Positions 25,706 to 33,853 of a stretch of 46,231 bases of DNA are shown one piece after another; the first letter of the stretch is position 1; each line of letters begins with the position of its first letter. The DNA lies in NCBI GenBank assembly GCA_029266455.1, contig JAQSWV010000017.1, positions 1-46,231 of the forward strand, written 5' to 3'. This DNA is from Nocardioidaceae bacterium (GTDB lineage Bacteria > Actinomycetota > Actinomycetes > Propionibacteriales > Nocardioidaceae). Below the pieces are notes generated by a model that searched no databases, was not told the DNA's origin, and saw only the letters and a list, made by a program, of their open reading frames with translations. A program made the translations under genes and the position numbers.

Positions 25706-28012
25706 GGGCCGCTCGACGACCGGCGGGCGCTCCTGGCTGCACTCCACGGTCTCTCCGGGCGACAGGCGTACGTCCTGGCCGTGGTGGCACAGATCGACCG
25801 GGTGGTCGCCGGCCACGAGCTGGTAGCGGGTCCGGTCGGGGAACACCTCCACCCGCAACAGCGCATCGCCCCGGACCAGGCCGAAGGCGAGCCGGTCGAG
25901 ACCGTCGGGCAGCTGCGGAGTGAACTTCAGCCGCTGCTCGTCGCGCATGCCTCCCAGCCCCTCGACCAGGGCGACCCAGGCACCGGCGAGGGACGCCATG
26001 TGCAGGCCGTCGGCGGTGTTGCCCCCCAGGTCGTGCAGATCCATGAACGCGGCTTCGCACGCGTAGTCGTACGCCAGCCCGAGGTGACCCACCTCCGCGG
26101 CCACGACGGCCTGGCTGCAGGCCGACAGCGACGAGTCGCGCACCGTGATGGCCTCGTAGTAGTCGAAGTCGCGGCGCTTCTCCTCGGGGGTGAAGGCATC
26201 GCCGCAGCGCTGGATCGCCAGCACCAGGTCGGCCTGCTTGACCACCTGCTTGCGGTAGAGGTCGAAGTACGGGTAGTGCAGGAACAGCGGATGTGCCTCG
26301 TCCGGTGTGGCCGCGAAGTCCCAGCGCTCGTACACCGTGAAGGCCGCGGACTGCGGGTGGACGCCCAGCTCGTCGTCCCAGGGGATGACGATGGCCTCCG
26401 CGGCGTCCCGCCAGGCGGCGGCCTCCTCGTGGTCGGCGTCGAAGCTGCCGGCCAGACGCGGGTGGCGGGCCACCATCTCGGCTGCCGCCCGCAGGTTGCG
26501 CCGGGCCATCAGGTTGGTGAAGACGTTGTCGTCGGCGATCGCGCTGTACTCGTCCGGACCGGTGACGCCCACGATGTGGAAGGCCCCGGAACGGTCATGG
26601 TGCCCCAGCGAGCGCCACAGTCGGGCGGTCTCGATGAGCAGCTCCACGCCGATGTCGCGCTCGAGCGTCTCGTCGCCCGTCGCCTGCAGGTGGCGGACCA
26701 GCGCGTCGGCGATGTCGGCGTTGACGTGGAAGGCGGCAGTCCCCGCCGGCCAGTACGCGGAGCACTCGGCGCCGTTGATCGTCCGCCACGGGAACGCGGC
26801 GCCTTCGAGGCCGAGCTGGTGGGCGCGTTCGCGGGCGATCGGCAGGGTCGAGTGCCGCCACCGCAGCACATCGGCGGCGGCCTTGGGCACGGTGTGGGTG
26901 AGGACAGGCAGGACGAACGTCTCCGTGTCCCAGAAGCAGTGACCGTCGTAGCCGGGCCCGGTGAGGCCCTTGGCGGGGATGGACCGACCCTCGGCTCTCG
27001 CGCCTGCCTGCAGCACGTGGAACATCGCGAACCGCACCGCCTGCTGCAGCTCCGCGTCACCATCGACCTCGACGTCAGAGCGCTCCCAGAACCAGCGCAG
27101 GTAGTCGCGCTGCTCGTCGACGAGCCCCTGCCAGCCGCTGTCGCGAGCCGCGGCCATCGCGGCTGCCACCTGGTCCCGCAGGGCGGGAACGGTGCGCTGC
27201 TGAGACCACCCGTACGTCACGTACTTGACGACCCGCAGCGTCTCGCCTGCCCTGAGCTTCGTCGAGAACGTGATCCGTGCCCAGTTGTCGTTGAGCTCGG
27301 TCCCGATGTTCACGTCCTGTGGGCATTCGGTCTCGTGGTCCATCGCGGCGGCGATGCGCAGCTGGCTGGCCCGGGTCTGGTGCACCAACGTCGCGCCGGT
27401 CCCCTTGGCGTGGCCGGTCTCGTGCACGAGCGGCTCCTTGAGGGCGGCGGCCACGCGCGGATCGCCACCGCGGACCGGCAGGTCCTCGTCCGCCACCAGC
27501 TCGGACTGCACGACGACTCGCGCCTCCTCGCCCACCACCTCGACTTCGAGGCAGAGGGCGACGACCGAGCGCTGCGTCAACGACACGAGCCGCCATGACC
27601 TGATGAGCACCTGCTGCCCCGCAGGGGAGGTCCACTCGACCTCGCGCTGGAGGACGCCCTCCCGGAAGTCGATCCGACGCTCGTGCGCGTGCAGCTCGCC
27701 GTACCGCACGTCGAACGGCTCGTCGTCGACCAGCAGGCGCATGATCTTGCCGTCGGTGACGTTGATGGCCGTCTGGCCGTCCTCGGGAAAGCCATAGCCC
27801 GCCTCGGCGTACGGCAACGGCCGCCGCTCGTAGACCCCGTTGAGGTACGTGCCCGGGAGTCCGGACGGCTCGCCCTCCTCGAGGTTCCCCCGCACGCCGA
27901 CGTGCCCGTTGGACAGCGCGAACAGGGACTCGGTACGAGCCAGGTGCTCGAGCTCGAGTGCCGACTCGCGAAGCCCCCACGGCTCGATGGTGAAGACGTC
28001 ACTGGCGGTCAT
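25646..28012 (-). CDS. glycoside hydrolase family 65 disaccharide phosphorylase
   Basis: An inverting phosphorylase of 788 residues that splits an alpha-linked disaccharide (trehalose, maltose, kojibiose or nigerose class) with phosphate to give beta-glucose 1-phosphate and glucose. Domains: N-terminal beta-sandwich (about 1-270), linker, (alpha/alpha)6 barrel (about 310-690) and a short C-terminal beta domain. Key features are CFWDTETF (359-366), the catalytic acid E488 in VTGPDEYS, and YRKQVVKQADLVL at the phosphate site. The ATG overlaps the stop of the beta-phosphoglucomutase-like gene, which would use its product. The exact linkage specificity is not readable. Confidence 0.9.
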   Translation of the reverse strand: MTASDVFTIEPWGLRESALELEHLARTESLFALSNGHVGVRGNLEEGEPSGLPGTYLNGVYERRPLPYAEAGYGFPEDGQTAINVTDGKIMRLLVDDEPFDVRYGELHAHERRIDFREGVLQREVEWTSPAGQQVLIRSWRLVSLTQRSVVALCLEVEVVGEEARVVVQSELVADEDLPVRGGDPRVAAALKEPLVHETGHAKGTGATLVHQTRASQLRIAAAMDHETECPQDVNIGTELNDNWARITFSTKLRAGETLRVVKYVTYGWSQQRTVPALRDQVAAAMAAARDSGWQGLVDEQRDYLRWFWERSDVEVDGDAELQQAVRFAMFHVLQAGARAEGRSIPAKGLTGPGYDGHCFWDTETFVLPVLTHTVPKAAADVLRWRHSTLPIARERAHQLGLEGAAFPWRTINGAECSAYWPAGTAAFHVNADIADALVRHLQATGDETLERDIGVELLIETARLWRSLGHHDRSGAFHIVGVTGPDEYSAIADDNVFTNLMARRNLRAAAEMVARHPRLAGSFDADHEEAAAWRDAAEAIVIPWDDELGVHPQSAAFTVYERWDFAATPDEAHPLFLHYPYFDLYRKQVVKQADLVLAIQRCGDAFTPEEKRRDFDYYEAITVRDSSLSACSQAVVAAEVGHLGLAYDYACEAAFMDLHDLGGNTADGLHMASLAGAWVALVEGLGGMRDEQRLKFTPQLPDGLDRLAFGLVRGDALLRVEVFPDRTRYQLVAGDHPVDLCHHGQDVRLSPGETVECSQERPPVVERPSQPPGREPIGRHSVTRRLS

Positions 28013-28755
28013 CGCAGCAGCTCCTCGAGGTCGATCACGACACGGTCCGCGCCGTGCTCCTGCAATGCCTGTCCATGACCGACGCGGTCCACCCCGACGA
28101 CGGTGGCAAAACCTCCGGCTCGACCGGCCGCCACGCCCGACAGGGCATCCTCGAATACGGCCGCAGTGGCCGGATCAGCACCCAGCTCACGCGCGGCCTC
28201 GACGAAGGTGTCCGGCGCCGGCTTCCCCCGGAGACCGCGCTCGTCGGCCACATTGGCGTCGACCACGGTGTCGAAGAGGTCGGCGATACCGGTGATCCTC
28301 AGCACGTCCGTGGTGTTGGCCGACGCCGAGACGACGGCCGTGGGCATGCCGGTCTCGCGGACCGCGCGAACGTACCGGACGGAACCCTGGTAGACCTCGA
28401 CACCCTGCTCGCGCATCGAGCGCAGCAGGATCTCGTTCTTGTGATTGCCGACCCCGTGCACCGTGCGCGCCTCCGGGGGGTCGTCGCGCGCACCCTCCTC
28501 GAGCCGGATGCCGCGCGAGGCCAGGAAGTCACGTACGCCGTCGTCGCGCGGCTTGCCGTCCACGTAGGTGTTGTAGTCCGCGCCGGGGTCGAATGCACGG
28601 AACGGCTCGCCGGTCTCAACAGCACGTTCGCGCAGAAAGGTGTCGAATGTCTCGGTCCAGGCGGCGTTGTGCACCGCCGCGGTCCTGGTCAGAACCCCGT
28701 CGAGATCGAAAAGGCATGCGCGCACGTCCGGTGCGAGGCCGAACCGTCCCGCCAT
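28009..28755 (-). CDS. beta-phosphoglucomutase-like HAD enzyme
   Basis: A 248-residue HAD-superfamily enzyme with nucleophile motif CLFDLDGVLT (D17, D19), the cap-domain phrase YVDGKPRDDGVRDFLASRGI, AVVSASANT, RGLRGKPAPDTFVEAA and VFEDALSGVAAGRAGGFATVVGVDR. The motifs and the coupling to GH65 (ATGA overlap) indicate conversion of beta-glucose 1-phosphate to glucose 6-phosphate. AAAGGGG lies about 7 nt before the ATG at 28755, which decides the start against the longer frame. Confidence 0.9.
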   Translation of the reverse strand: MAGRFGLAPDVRACLFDLDGVLTRTAAVHNAAWTETFDTFLRERAVETGEPFRAFDPGADYNTYVDGKPRDDGVRDFLASRGIRLEEGARDDPPEARTVHGVGNHKNEILLRSMREQGVEVYQGSVRYVRAVRETGMPTAVVSASANTTDVLRITGIADLFDTVVDANVADERGLRGKPAPDTFVEAARELGADPATAAVFEDALSGVAAGRAGGFATVVGVDRVGHGQALQEHGADRVVIDLEELLR

Positions 28756-28766
28756 CCACAGCCCCT

Positions 28767-29519
28767 TTACGGAGAGCGTGTCGCCGACTGCACTGACCGT
28801 ACGGGCCGACGTCGGGCGGCGGCCACCAGCGCCTCGAAGAGTCTCGGGTCGGAACCGACCTCCGGGTGCCACTGGACTCCCACCCGGAACCTGGCGTGCG
28901 GGTCCTCCACCGCTTCGAGCACGCCGTCCGGGGCCCATCCCGACTCCACCAGCCCCGGATGCGAGATGACCCCTTGGTGGTGGTACGTCGGCACCGTCAC
29001 CTCCTCGCCGAGCACCTCCGCGAGCCGGCTACCGGGCACCGTGCGCACGGCGTGCTCGCCGTACGAGCCGGGGGCCGGCGCGTGCCCGTCGTGCCCGAGG
29101 TCGTCGGGCAGGTGCTGGTGGAGCTCGCCCCCGGCGGCCACCGCCATCACCTGCATGCCGCGGCACACGCCGAGCAATGGCAGGTCCCGGGCCGCGCAGA
29201 GGCGGGCGAGCACGAGCTCGGTCGAGTCCCGGTCGGGCCGGGGCGCCTGGACGCTCGGGTGCGGCTCGGCGTCGTAGCGGCCGGGCTCGACGTCGACCCC
29301 CCCGGACAGCACCACGCCGTCGACCCGCTCGAGCAGCTGCGCGACCGTCTGCTCGTCGGTGCCGGGCGGCAGCGGCGGCAACACCATGGGGAGACCCCCC
29401 GCATCGCGGACGTGACGGACGTACGCGAGGGGCAGCAGCACGGCCGGAACGTCGCGCCATACCGCCCACGAGGCCGGCTCGACATAGGCCGAGATGCCGA
29501 TGACCGGTGGCCCGCTCAC
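28767..29519 (-). CDS. class I glutamine amidotransferase-like gamma-glutamyl hydrolase (PuuD-like)
   Basis: A 250-residue peptidase C26-type enzyme with the full triad: C119 in LLGVCRGMQVM, then H218 and E220 in VGVQWHPE. VDGVVLSGGVDVEP (67-80) and PTYHHQGV are typical of gamma-glutamyl-GABA hydrolases. It would release glutamate from a gamma-glutamyl product of the upstream enzymes. The GTG at 29519 overlaps the SDR stop (GTGA); only 11 bp separate it from the following phosphoglucomutase-like gene. Confidence 0.88.
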   Translation of the reverse strand: MSGPPVIGISAYVEPASWAVWRDVPAVLLPLAYVRHVRDAGGLPMVLPPLPPGTDEQTVAQLLERVDGVVLSGGVDVEPGRYDAEPHPSVQAPRPDRDSTELVLARLCAARDLPLLGVCRGMQVMAVAAGGELHQHLPDDLGHDGHAPAPGSYGEHAVRTVPGSRLAEVLGEEVTVPTYHHQGVISHPGLVESGWAPDGVLEAVEDPHARFRVGVQWHPEVGSDPRLFEALVAAARRRPVRSVQSATRSP

Positions 29520-30289
29520 AGCGGCGTGACGTACGCCGCGTGAATCCCACCGTCGACCAGGAAGGTGGACGCGGTGATGAAGCTGGCGTCGTCGCTGGCG
29601 AGGAAGAGCGCGGTACCGGCGATCTCGTCGGGATCGGCGAAGCGGCCCATCGGCACGTGCACCAGCCGTCGCGCCGCGCGCTCGGGGTCGGCGGAGAACA
29701 GCTCCCTCAGCAGCGGGGTGTCGACCGGGCCCGGGCACAGGGCGTTGACCCGGATCCCCTCCCGGGCGAACTGCACCCCGAGCTCACGCGACATGGCCAG
29801 CACGCCGCCCTTGCTGGCCGAGTAGGAGATCTGGGAGGTCGCTGCACCCATCACCGCGACGAAGGAGGCGGTGTTGATGATGGAGCCGCGCTGCTGGCGA
29901 CGCATGAAGGGCAGCTGCGCCTTGCAGCAGAGGTAGACGCTGGTGAGGTTCACCTCCTGTACGCGCAGCCATGCGTCGAGACCGGTCTCGAGGATCGAGG
30001 CGTCGTCCGGCGGGTTGATGCCCGCGTTGTTGAACGCGATGTCGACGCTGCCGAAGACCCGGTCGGTCTCCGCGACCATCGACTCCACCTGGTCGGCGTC
30101 GGTGACGTCGCAGTGCACGAAGCGCCCACCCACCTCGTCGGCGACCCGCTTGCCGGCGTCGTCGTCGACGTCGGCGATCACGACATGGGCGCCCTCGCGG
30201 GCGAACCGCCGCGCGCTGGCCAGCCCGATCCCGCTGCACCCGCCGGTCACGATCGCCGACCGTCCCGCGAGTCGTCCCTCGGTAGTCAT
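29516..30289 (-). CDS. short-chain dehydrogenase/reductase of the gamma-glutamylation cluster
   Basis: A 257-residue classical SDR: TGGCSGIGLA (15-24), NNAG (87-90), N114, S142, Y156-xxx-K160, and the C-terminus STFLVDGGIHAAYVTPL. An acidic residue after strand 2 (VVIADVD, D40) favours NAD. Between the ligase/aldehyde-dehydrogenase pair and the hydrolase, the likely role is oxidation of the hydroxyl of a gamma-glutamyl amino alcohol to the aldehyde. It takes the place that the FAD oxidase PuuB has in the putrescine route. That role is inference. Confidence 0.88.
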   Translation of the reverse strand: MTTEGRLAGRSAIVTGGCSGIGLASARRFAREGAHVVIADVDDDAGKRVADEVGGRFVHCDVTDADQVESMVAETDRVFGSVDIAFNNAGINPPDDASILETGLDAWLRVQEVNLTSVYLCCKAQLPFMRRQQRGSIINTASFVAVMGAATSQISYSASKGGVLAMSRELGVQFAREGIRVNALCPGPVDTPLLRELFSADPERAARRLVHVPMGRFADPDEIAGTALFLASDDASFITASTFLVDGGIHAAYVTPL

Positions 30290-30292
30290 GAC

Positions 30293-31663
30293 TCAGGCCT
30301 CCGTCGAGAGGAAGACGTTCTTGAGCTCGGTGAACGAGTCGAGCGCGTCCGGCCCGAGCTCCCGGCCGAGCCCGGAGGACTTGAACCCACCGAACGGCGT
30401 CGAGTAGCGCACCGACGCGTGGGAGTTGACCGACAGGTTGCCCGCTTCCACTCCCCTGGCGACGCGCAGGGCGCGGCCCAGGTCGCGTGTCCAGATCGAC
30501 CCCGACAGCCCGTACTCGGTGTCGTTCGCCTTCGCCACCGCGTCGGCCTCGTCGTCGAAGGGCAGCACCGCGACCACCGGGCCGAACACCTCGTCGCGCC
30601 AGACGCGGTCCTGCGCACTGTGGGGCAGCACGACGGTGGGCGCGTACCAGTAGCCCGGCCCTTCGGGCGCGCTCCCCCGGATGGCGACCTCGAGCCCGTC
30701 GCCCTCGACGAAGGAGCGGACCGTGTCGCGCTGGCCGGCACTGATCAGCGGGCCCATCTCGGTGGCCTCGTCGCCCGGCTCCCCCACCCGGACGCCGGTC
30801 ACCGCCGGCTCCAACAGCTCCAGGAAGCGATCGTGCACCGACCGTTCGACGAGGATCCGGCTGCGGGCACAGCAGTCCTGGCCGGCGTTGTCGAACACGC
30901 CGTACGGCGCCGAGGCGGCGGCGAGCTCGAGGTCCGAGTCGGCGAAGACGATGTTGGCGCTCTTGCCACCGAGCTCCAGCGTCACCCGCTTCACCTGCTC
31001 GGCGGCACGCGCCATGATCCGGGTGCCGACCTCGGTCGAGCCGGTGAAGCACACCTTGCGCACCGACTCGGAGGTGACGAAGCGCTCGCCCACCACAGAA
31101 CCCTTGCCGGGCAGCACGGTCAGCACCCCCTCGGGCAGCCCCGCCTCCAGCGCCAGCTCCCCGATCCGGATGGCGGTCAGCGGCGTCAGCTCGGCCGGCT
31201 TGAGCACCACCACGTTGCCCGCCGCCAGAGCCGGGGCCAACCCCCAGGACGCGATGGGCATGGGGAAGTTCCAGGGCACGATCACGCCGACCACGCCGAG
31301 CGGCTCCTTGAACGTGATGTTCACGCCCCCTGCCACCGGGATCTGCCGGCCGAACAACCGCTCGGGCGCTGCCGAGTAGTAGGTCAGCACATCGCGGACG
31401 TTTCCTGCTTCCCAACGGGCGTTGGAGATCGTGTGCCCGGCATTGCGCACCTCCAGGGCCGCGAGCTCGTCGACCGCGCCGTCGACGGCCACGGCGAACC
31501 TGCGCAGCAGCAGGCCGCGGTCGGCGGGGGCGAGATCGCGCCAGGCGGGGTACGCGGCCTGTGCCCGGCTGATCGCTGCATCGGTCTGCTCCAGGGTGGT
31601 CGCCGGGACCTCGGCGACCGGCTGCTCGGTCGCGGGGTCGAGGACGACGGACGTGGTGCTCAC
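30293..31663 (-). CDS. NAD(P)-dependent aldehyde dehydrogenase (PuuC-like role)
   Basis: A 456-residue ALDH with PWNFP (130-134), K155 in VLKPAE, FTGSTEVG (206-213), E230 in TLELGGKSAN and the catalytic C264 in NAGQDCC. In context it would oxidise a gamma-glutamylated aldehyde to the acid. The GTG at 31663 overlaps the stop of the glutamine-synthetase-like gene (GTGA). The stop is 3 bp from the SDR start. The longer upstream frame is a shadow of the ligase gene. Confidence 0.92.
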   Translation of the reverse strand: MSTTSVVLDPATEQPVAEVPATTLEQTDAAISRAQAAYPAWRDLAPADRGLLLRRFAVAVDGAVDELAALEVRNAGHTISNARWEAGNVRDVLTYYSAAPERLFGRQIPVAGGVNITFKEPLGVVGVIVPWNFPMPIASWGLAPALAAGNVVVLKPAELTPLTAIRIGELALEAGLPEGVLTVLPGKGSVVGERFVTSESVRKVCFTGSTEVGTRIMARAAEQVKRVTLELGGKSANIVFADSDLELAAASAPYGVFDNAGQDCCARSRILVERSVHDRFLELLEPAVTGVRVGEPGDEATEMGPLISAGQRDTVRSFVEGDGLEVAIRGSAPEGPGYWYAPTVVLPHSAQDRVWRDEVFGPVVAVLPFDDEADAVAKANDTEYGLSGSIWTRDLGRALRVARGVEAGNLSVNSHASVRYSTPFGGFKSSGLGRELGPDALDSFTELKNVFLSTEA

Positions 31664-33024
31664 AGCCGCTCGAACCCCCGGATGCGCTCCCAGTCGGTGA
31701 CGGCCGACTCGAACGCGGTCAGCTCGACGTCGGCCGCGTGCAGATAGTGGTCGACCACCTCGTCGCCGAACACCTCCCGGGCGATCTCGGAAGCGGCAAA
31801 GGCGTCCCTGGCCTGCCGCAGCGTGTGCGGCACCAGCTCCTTGTCCGACTCGTAGGCGTTGCCCTCCATCGGAGGCTCGAGCTCGAGCTTGTGCTCGATG
31901 CCGTACAGACCCCCGGCGAGCATTGCGGCCAGTCCCAGGTAGGGGTTGACGTCCCCGCCGGGTAGCCGGTTCTCGATCCGGAGCCCTCCGCCGTGTCCCA
32001 CCGCCCGCAGCGCGCACGTGCGGTTGTCCCAGCCCCACGCGACGGCGGTGGGCGCGAACGAACCCGGCGCGAACCGCTTGTAGGAGTTGACGTTCGGGGC
32101 GTACAGAAGGGTGAAGTCCGCGAGCGTGCTCTGCACCCCCGCGACGAACTGCCGGAACATGTCGGTGGGCCCGTCGTCGTCGGCGAAGACCACCGAGCCG
32201 TCCGTGCCGCGCAGGCTCATGTGGATGTGGCAGGAGTTGCCCTCACGCTCGTCGAACTTGGCCATGAAGCTCAGCGCCTTGCCGTGCAAGGACGCGATCT
32301 CCTTGGCGCCGTTCTTGTAGACGGAGTGGTTGTCGGCGGTACGGATGACCTCGTCGAACAAGAAGGCGATCTCGTGCTGGCCGAGATTGCACTCACCCTT
32401 GGCGGACTCGGGCACCAGGCCGCTTGCGTACATGTAGTTGCGCAGGTCGCGGAGCAACGGCTCGACGCGGGTGGTGCCCAGGATGGAGTAGTCGACGTTG
32501 TACTGGTTGGCCGGTGTGAGGTCCTGGTAACGCGCGTCCCACGCCTGCTCGTAGGTGTCGTTGAATACGAAGAACTCGAGCTCGGTGCCGGCAAACGCCG
32601 TCCACCCCTGCGCCGCCGCCTTGTCGACCTGCGCCTTCAGGATCTGGCGAGGCGACTGCACCACGGGTGAACTCTCGTCGTCGAGCCACCTGAGGTCGCA
32701 CTGCACCATGACGGTGGCGGGCAGCCACGGCACCGGTCGCAACGTGTCGAGGTCGACGGCGAACTCCATGTCCCCGTAGCCGCTCTCCCACGAGCTCATC
32801 GCGTATCCCTCGACGGTGTTCAGGTCCACGTCGACCGCGAGAAGGTAGTTGCAACCCTCCGTCCCCTCCTCCAGGACGTGGTCCAGGAAGAAGCGGGCAT
32901 GCAGCCTCTTGCCTTGAAGCCGGCCCTGCATGTCGGTGAACGCGACCACGACCGTGTCGACCTCTCCGCGCTCGATCTGGGCGCGCAGCGTGTCGAGCGC
33001 GAGCACCGGGGTGCGGTCAGCCAT
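31660..33024 (-). CDS. glutamine-synthetase-like gamma-glutamylamine ligase (GlnA4/PuuA type)
   Basis: A 454-residue ATP-dependent ligase of the GS fold. FTDMQGRLQGKRL lies in the beta-grasp part. WTAFAGTELEFFVF and NSCHIHMSLRG are metal and nucleotide sites, and NSYKRFAPGSFAPTAVAWGW with RIENRLPGGDVNPYLGLAAM gives the C-terminal active site. The 'AWGWDNR' phrase, in place of the normal GS ATP loop, and the neighbours indicate an amine rather than ammonia as acceptor. GlnA4 of Streptomyces coelicolor is reported to glutamylate ethanolamine. GGAGG precedes the ATG at 33024. It is the first gene of the operon and is divergent from the FadR regulator. Confidence 0.9.
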   Translation of the reverse strand: MADRTPVLALDTLRAQIERGEVDTVVVAFTDMQGRLQGKRLHARFFLDHVLEEGTEGCNYLLAVDVDLNTVEGYAMSSWESGYGDMEFAVDLDTLRPVPWLPATVMVQCDLRWLDDESSPVVQSPRQILKAQVDKAAAQGWTAFAGTELEFFVFNDTYEQAWDARYQDLTPANQYNVDYSILGTTRVEPLLRDLRNYMYASGLVPESAKGECNLGQHEIAFLFDEVIRTADNHSVYKNGAKEIASLHGKALSFMAKFDEREGNSCHIHMSLRGTDGSVVFADDDGPTDMFRQFVAGVQSTLADFTLLYAPNVNSYKRFAPGSFAPTAVAWGWDNRTCALRAVGHGGGLRIENRLPGGDVNPYLGLAAMLAGGLYGIEHKLELEPPMEGNAYESDKELVPHTLRQARDAFAASEIAREVFGDEVVDHYLHAADVELTAFESAVTDWERIRGFERL

Positions 33025-33045
33025 CGGGTCTCCTCCGTGGTCGGT

Positions 33046-33060
33046 GCAGCAATGGGCTGC
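33046..33060. promoter_or_regulatory. palindrome GCAGC-N5-GCTGC in divergent promoter
   Basis: A 15-bp interrupted palindrome in the 82-bp gap between the ligase operon and the FadR gene; a candidate operator. Confidence 0.4.
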
Positions 33061-33065
33061 GGTCA

Positions 33066-33076
33066 GGGCATTGCCC
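33066..33076. promoter_or_regulatory. palindrome GGGCA-T-TGCCC over FadR -35
   Basis: A perfect 11-bp palindrome whose right half contains TTGCCC (33071-33076), placed 17 bp before TAGTCT. A repressor bound here would block the regulator gene's own promoter. Confidence 0.5.
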
Positions 33077-33093
33077 GGACTGAAGCACCGCTC

Positions 33094-33099
33094 TAGTCT
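33094..33099 (+). promoter_or_regulatory. -10 box TAGTCT of FadR-type regulator
   Basis: TAGTCT lies 17 bp after TTGCCC and 7 nt before the ATG at 33107. Confidence 0.55.
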
Positions 33100-33106
33100 C
33101 CTGTCA

Positions 33107-33838
33107 ATGTCAGTGACCGAGCTCCCCACCACTGCGCACGACGCGCTGCTGCGTCCGGTGCGGGAGAGCAACGTCTTCGAGGGCACGGTCGAGCGGATCC
33201 TGCAGCTCATCAGGCTCGGGGTCGTGTCTGCCGGTGACCGACTGCCGCCTGAGCGTGAGCTCGCCGCACGACTGGGCGTGAGCAGGGTGACCGTCCGCGA
33301 GGCGATTCGCGCCCTGCAGGAGGCAGAGTGCGTCGTGTCGAGGCGCGGCCGCTACGGCGGCACGTTCGTGCGCTCCATCCCCTCGCCGCGGCGAAGCTCC
33401 GACCGCCCTCAGTCGGTGCGAGCCTGCGACGACCTCGAGGACGTACTCGCCTTCCGCCAGGTCGTCGAGGGAGGCGCTGCCGAGCAGGCCGCCCAGCGAC
33501 AGCTCACTGCCGCCGAGGTGTCCCACGTAGAGCGGATGCTGGAGCTGACGTCGGCCGCCTCGCTCGCCGACTACCGGCGCGCCGACTCCCGGCTGCACCT
33601 CGCGATCGCGGAGCTGAGCGGCTCACCGTCGGTGACGGCCGCTGTCGCGGACGCGCGGATGCGGGTCAACGAGCTGCTCGACACGATCCCCCTGCTCGAG
33701 CAGAACATCGTCAACTCCGACGAGCAGCACAGCGCCATCGTCCGTGCCGTCCTGGCCGGTCGACCCGCCCGGGCCCGCAGGGCAATGACCGAGCACCTGG
33801 AAGGCACCGCAGTCCTGCTGCGGGCCTTCCTCGACTAG
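33107..33838 (+). CDS. GntR/FadR-family transcriptional regulator
   Basis: A 243-residue repressor-type protein. The N-terminal winged helix-turn-helix includes GDRLPPERELAARLGVSRVT and VREAIRALQEAECVVSRRG with a GGTFV wing. The C-terminal helical FCD domain (about 105-240) contains DSRLHLAIAELSG, where an Asp and histidines usually bind metal or ligand. It lies divergent from the ligase operon and 15 bp upstream of the permease, so it most likely controls both in response to the amine or an intermediate. Confidence 0.9.
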   Translation: MSVTELPTTAHDALLRPVRESNVFEGTVERILQLIRLGVVSAGDRLPPERELAARLGVSRVTVREAIRALQEAECVVSRRGRYGGTFVRSIPSPRRSSDRPQSVRACDDLEDVLAFRQVVEGGAAEQAAQRQLTAAEVSHVERMLELTSAASLADYRRADSRLHLAIAELSGSPSVTAAVADARMRVNELLDTIPLLEQNIVNSDEQHSAIVRAVLAGRPARARRAMTEHLEGTAVLLRAFLD

Positions 33839-33853
33839 GAGAAGGAGCCGGCC

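Noticed and set aside
28767-33024. Putrescine (Puu) operon
   Set aside because: Ligase, ALDH and hydrolase fit, but there is no PuuB oxidase; an SDR and an ethanolamine-type permease are present instead. Kept as the alternative to the ethanolamine reading.
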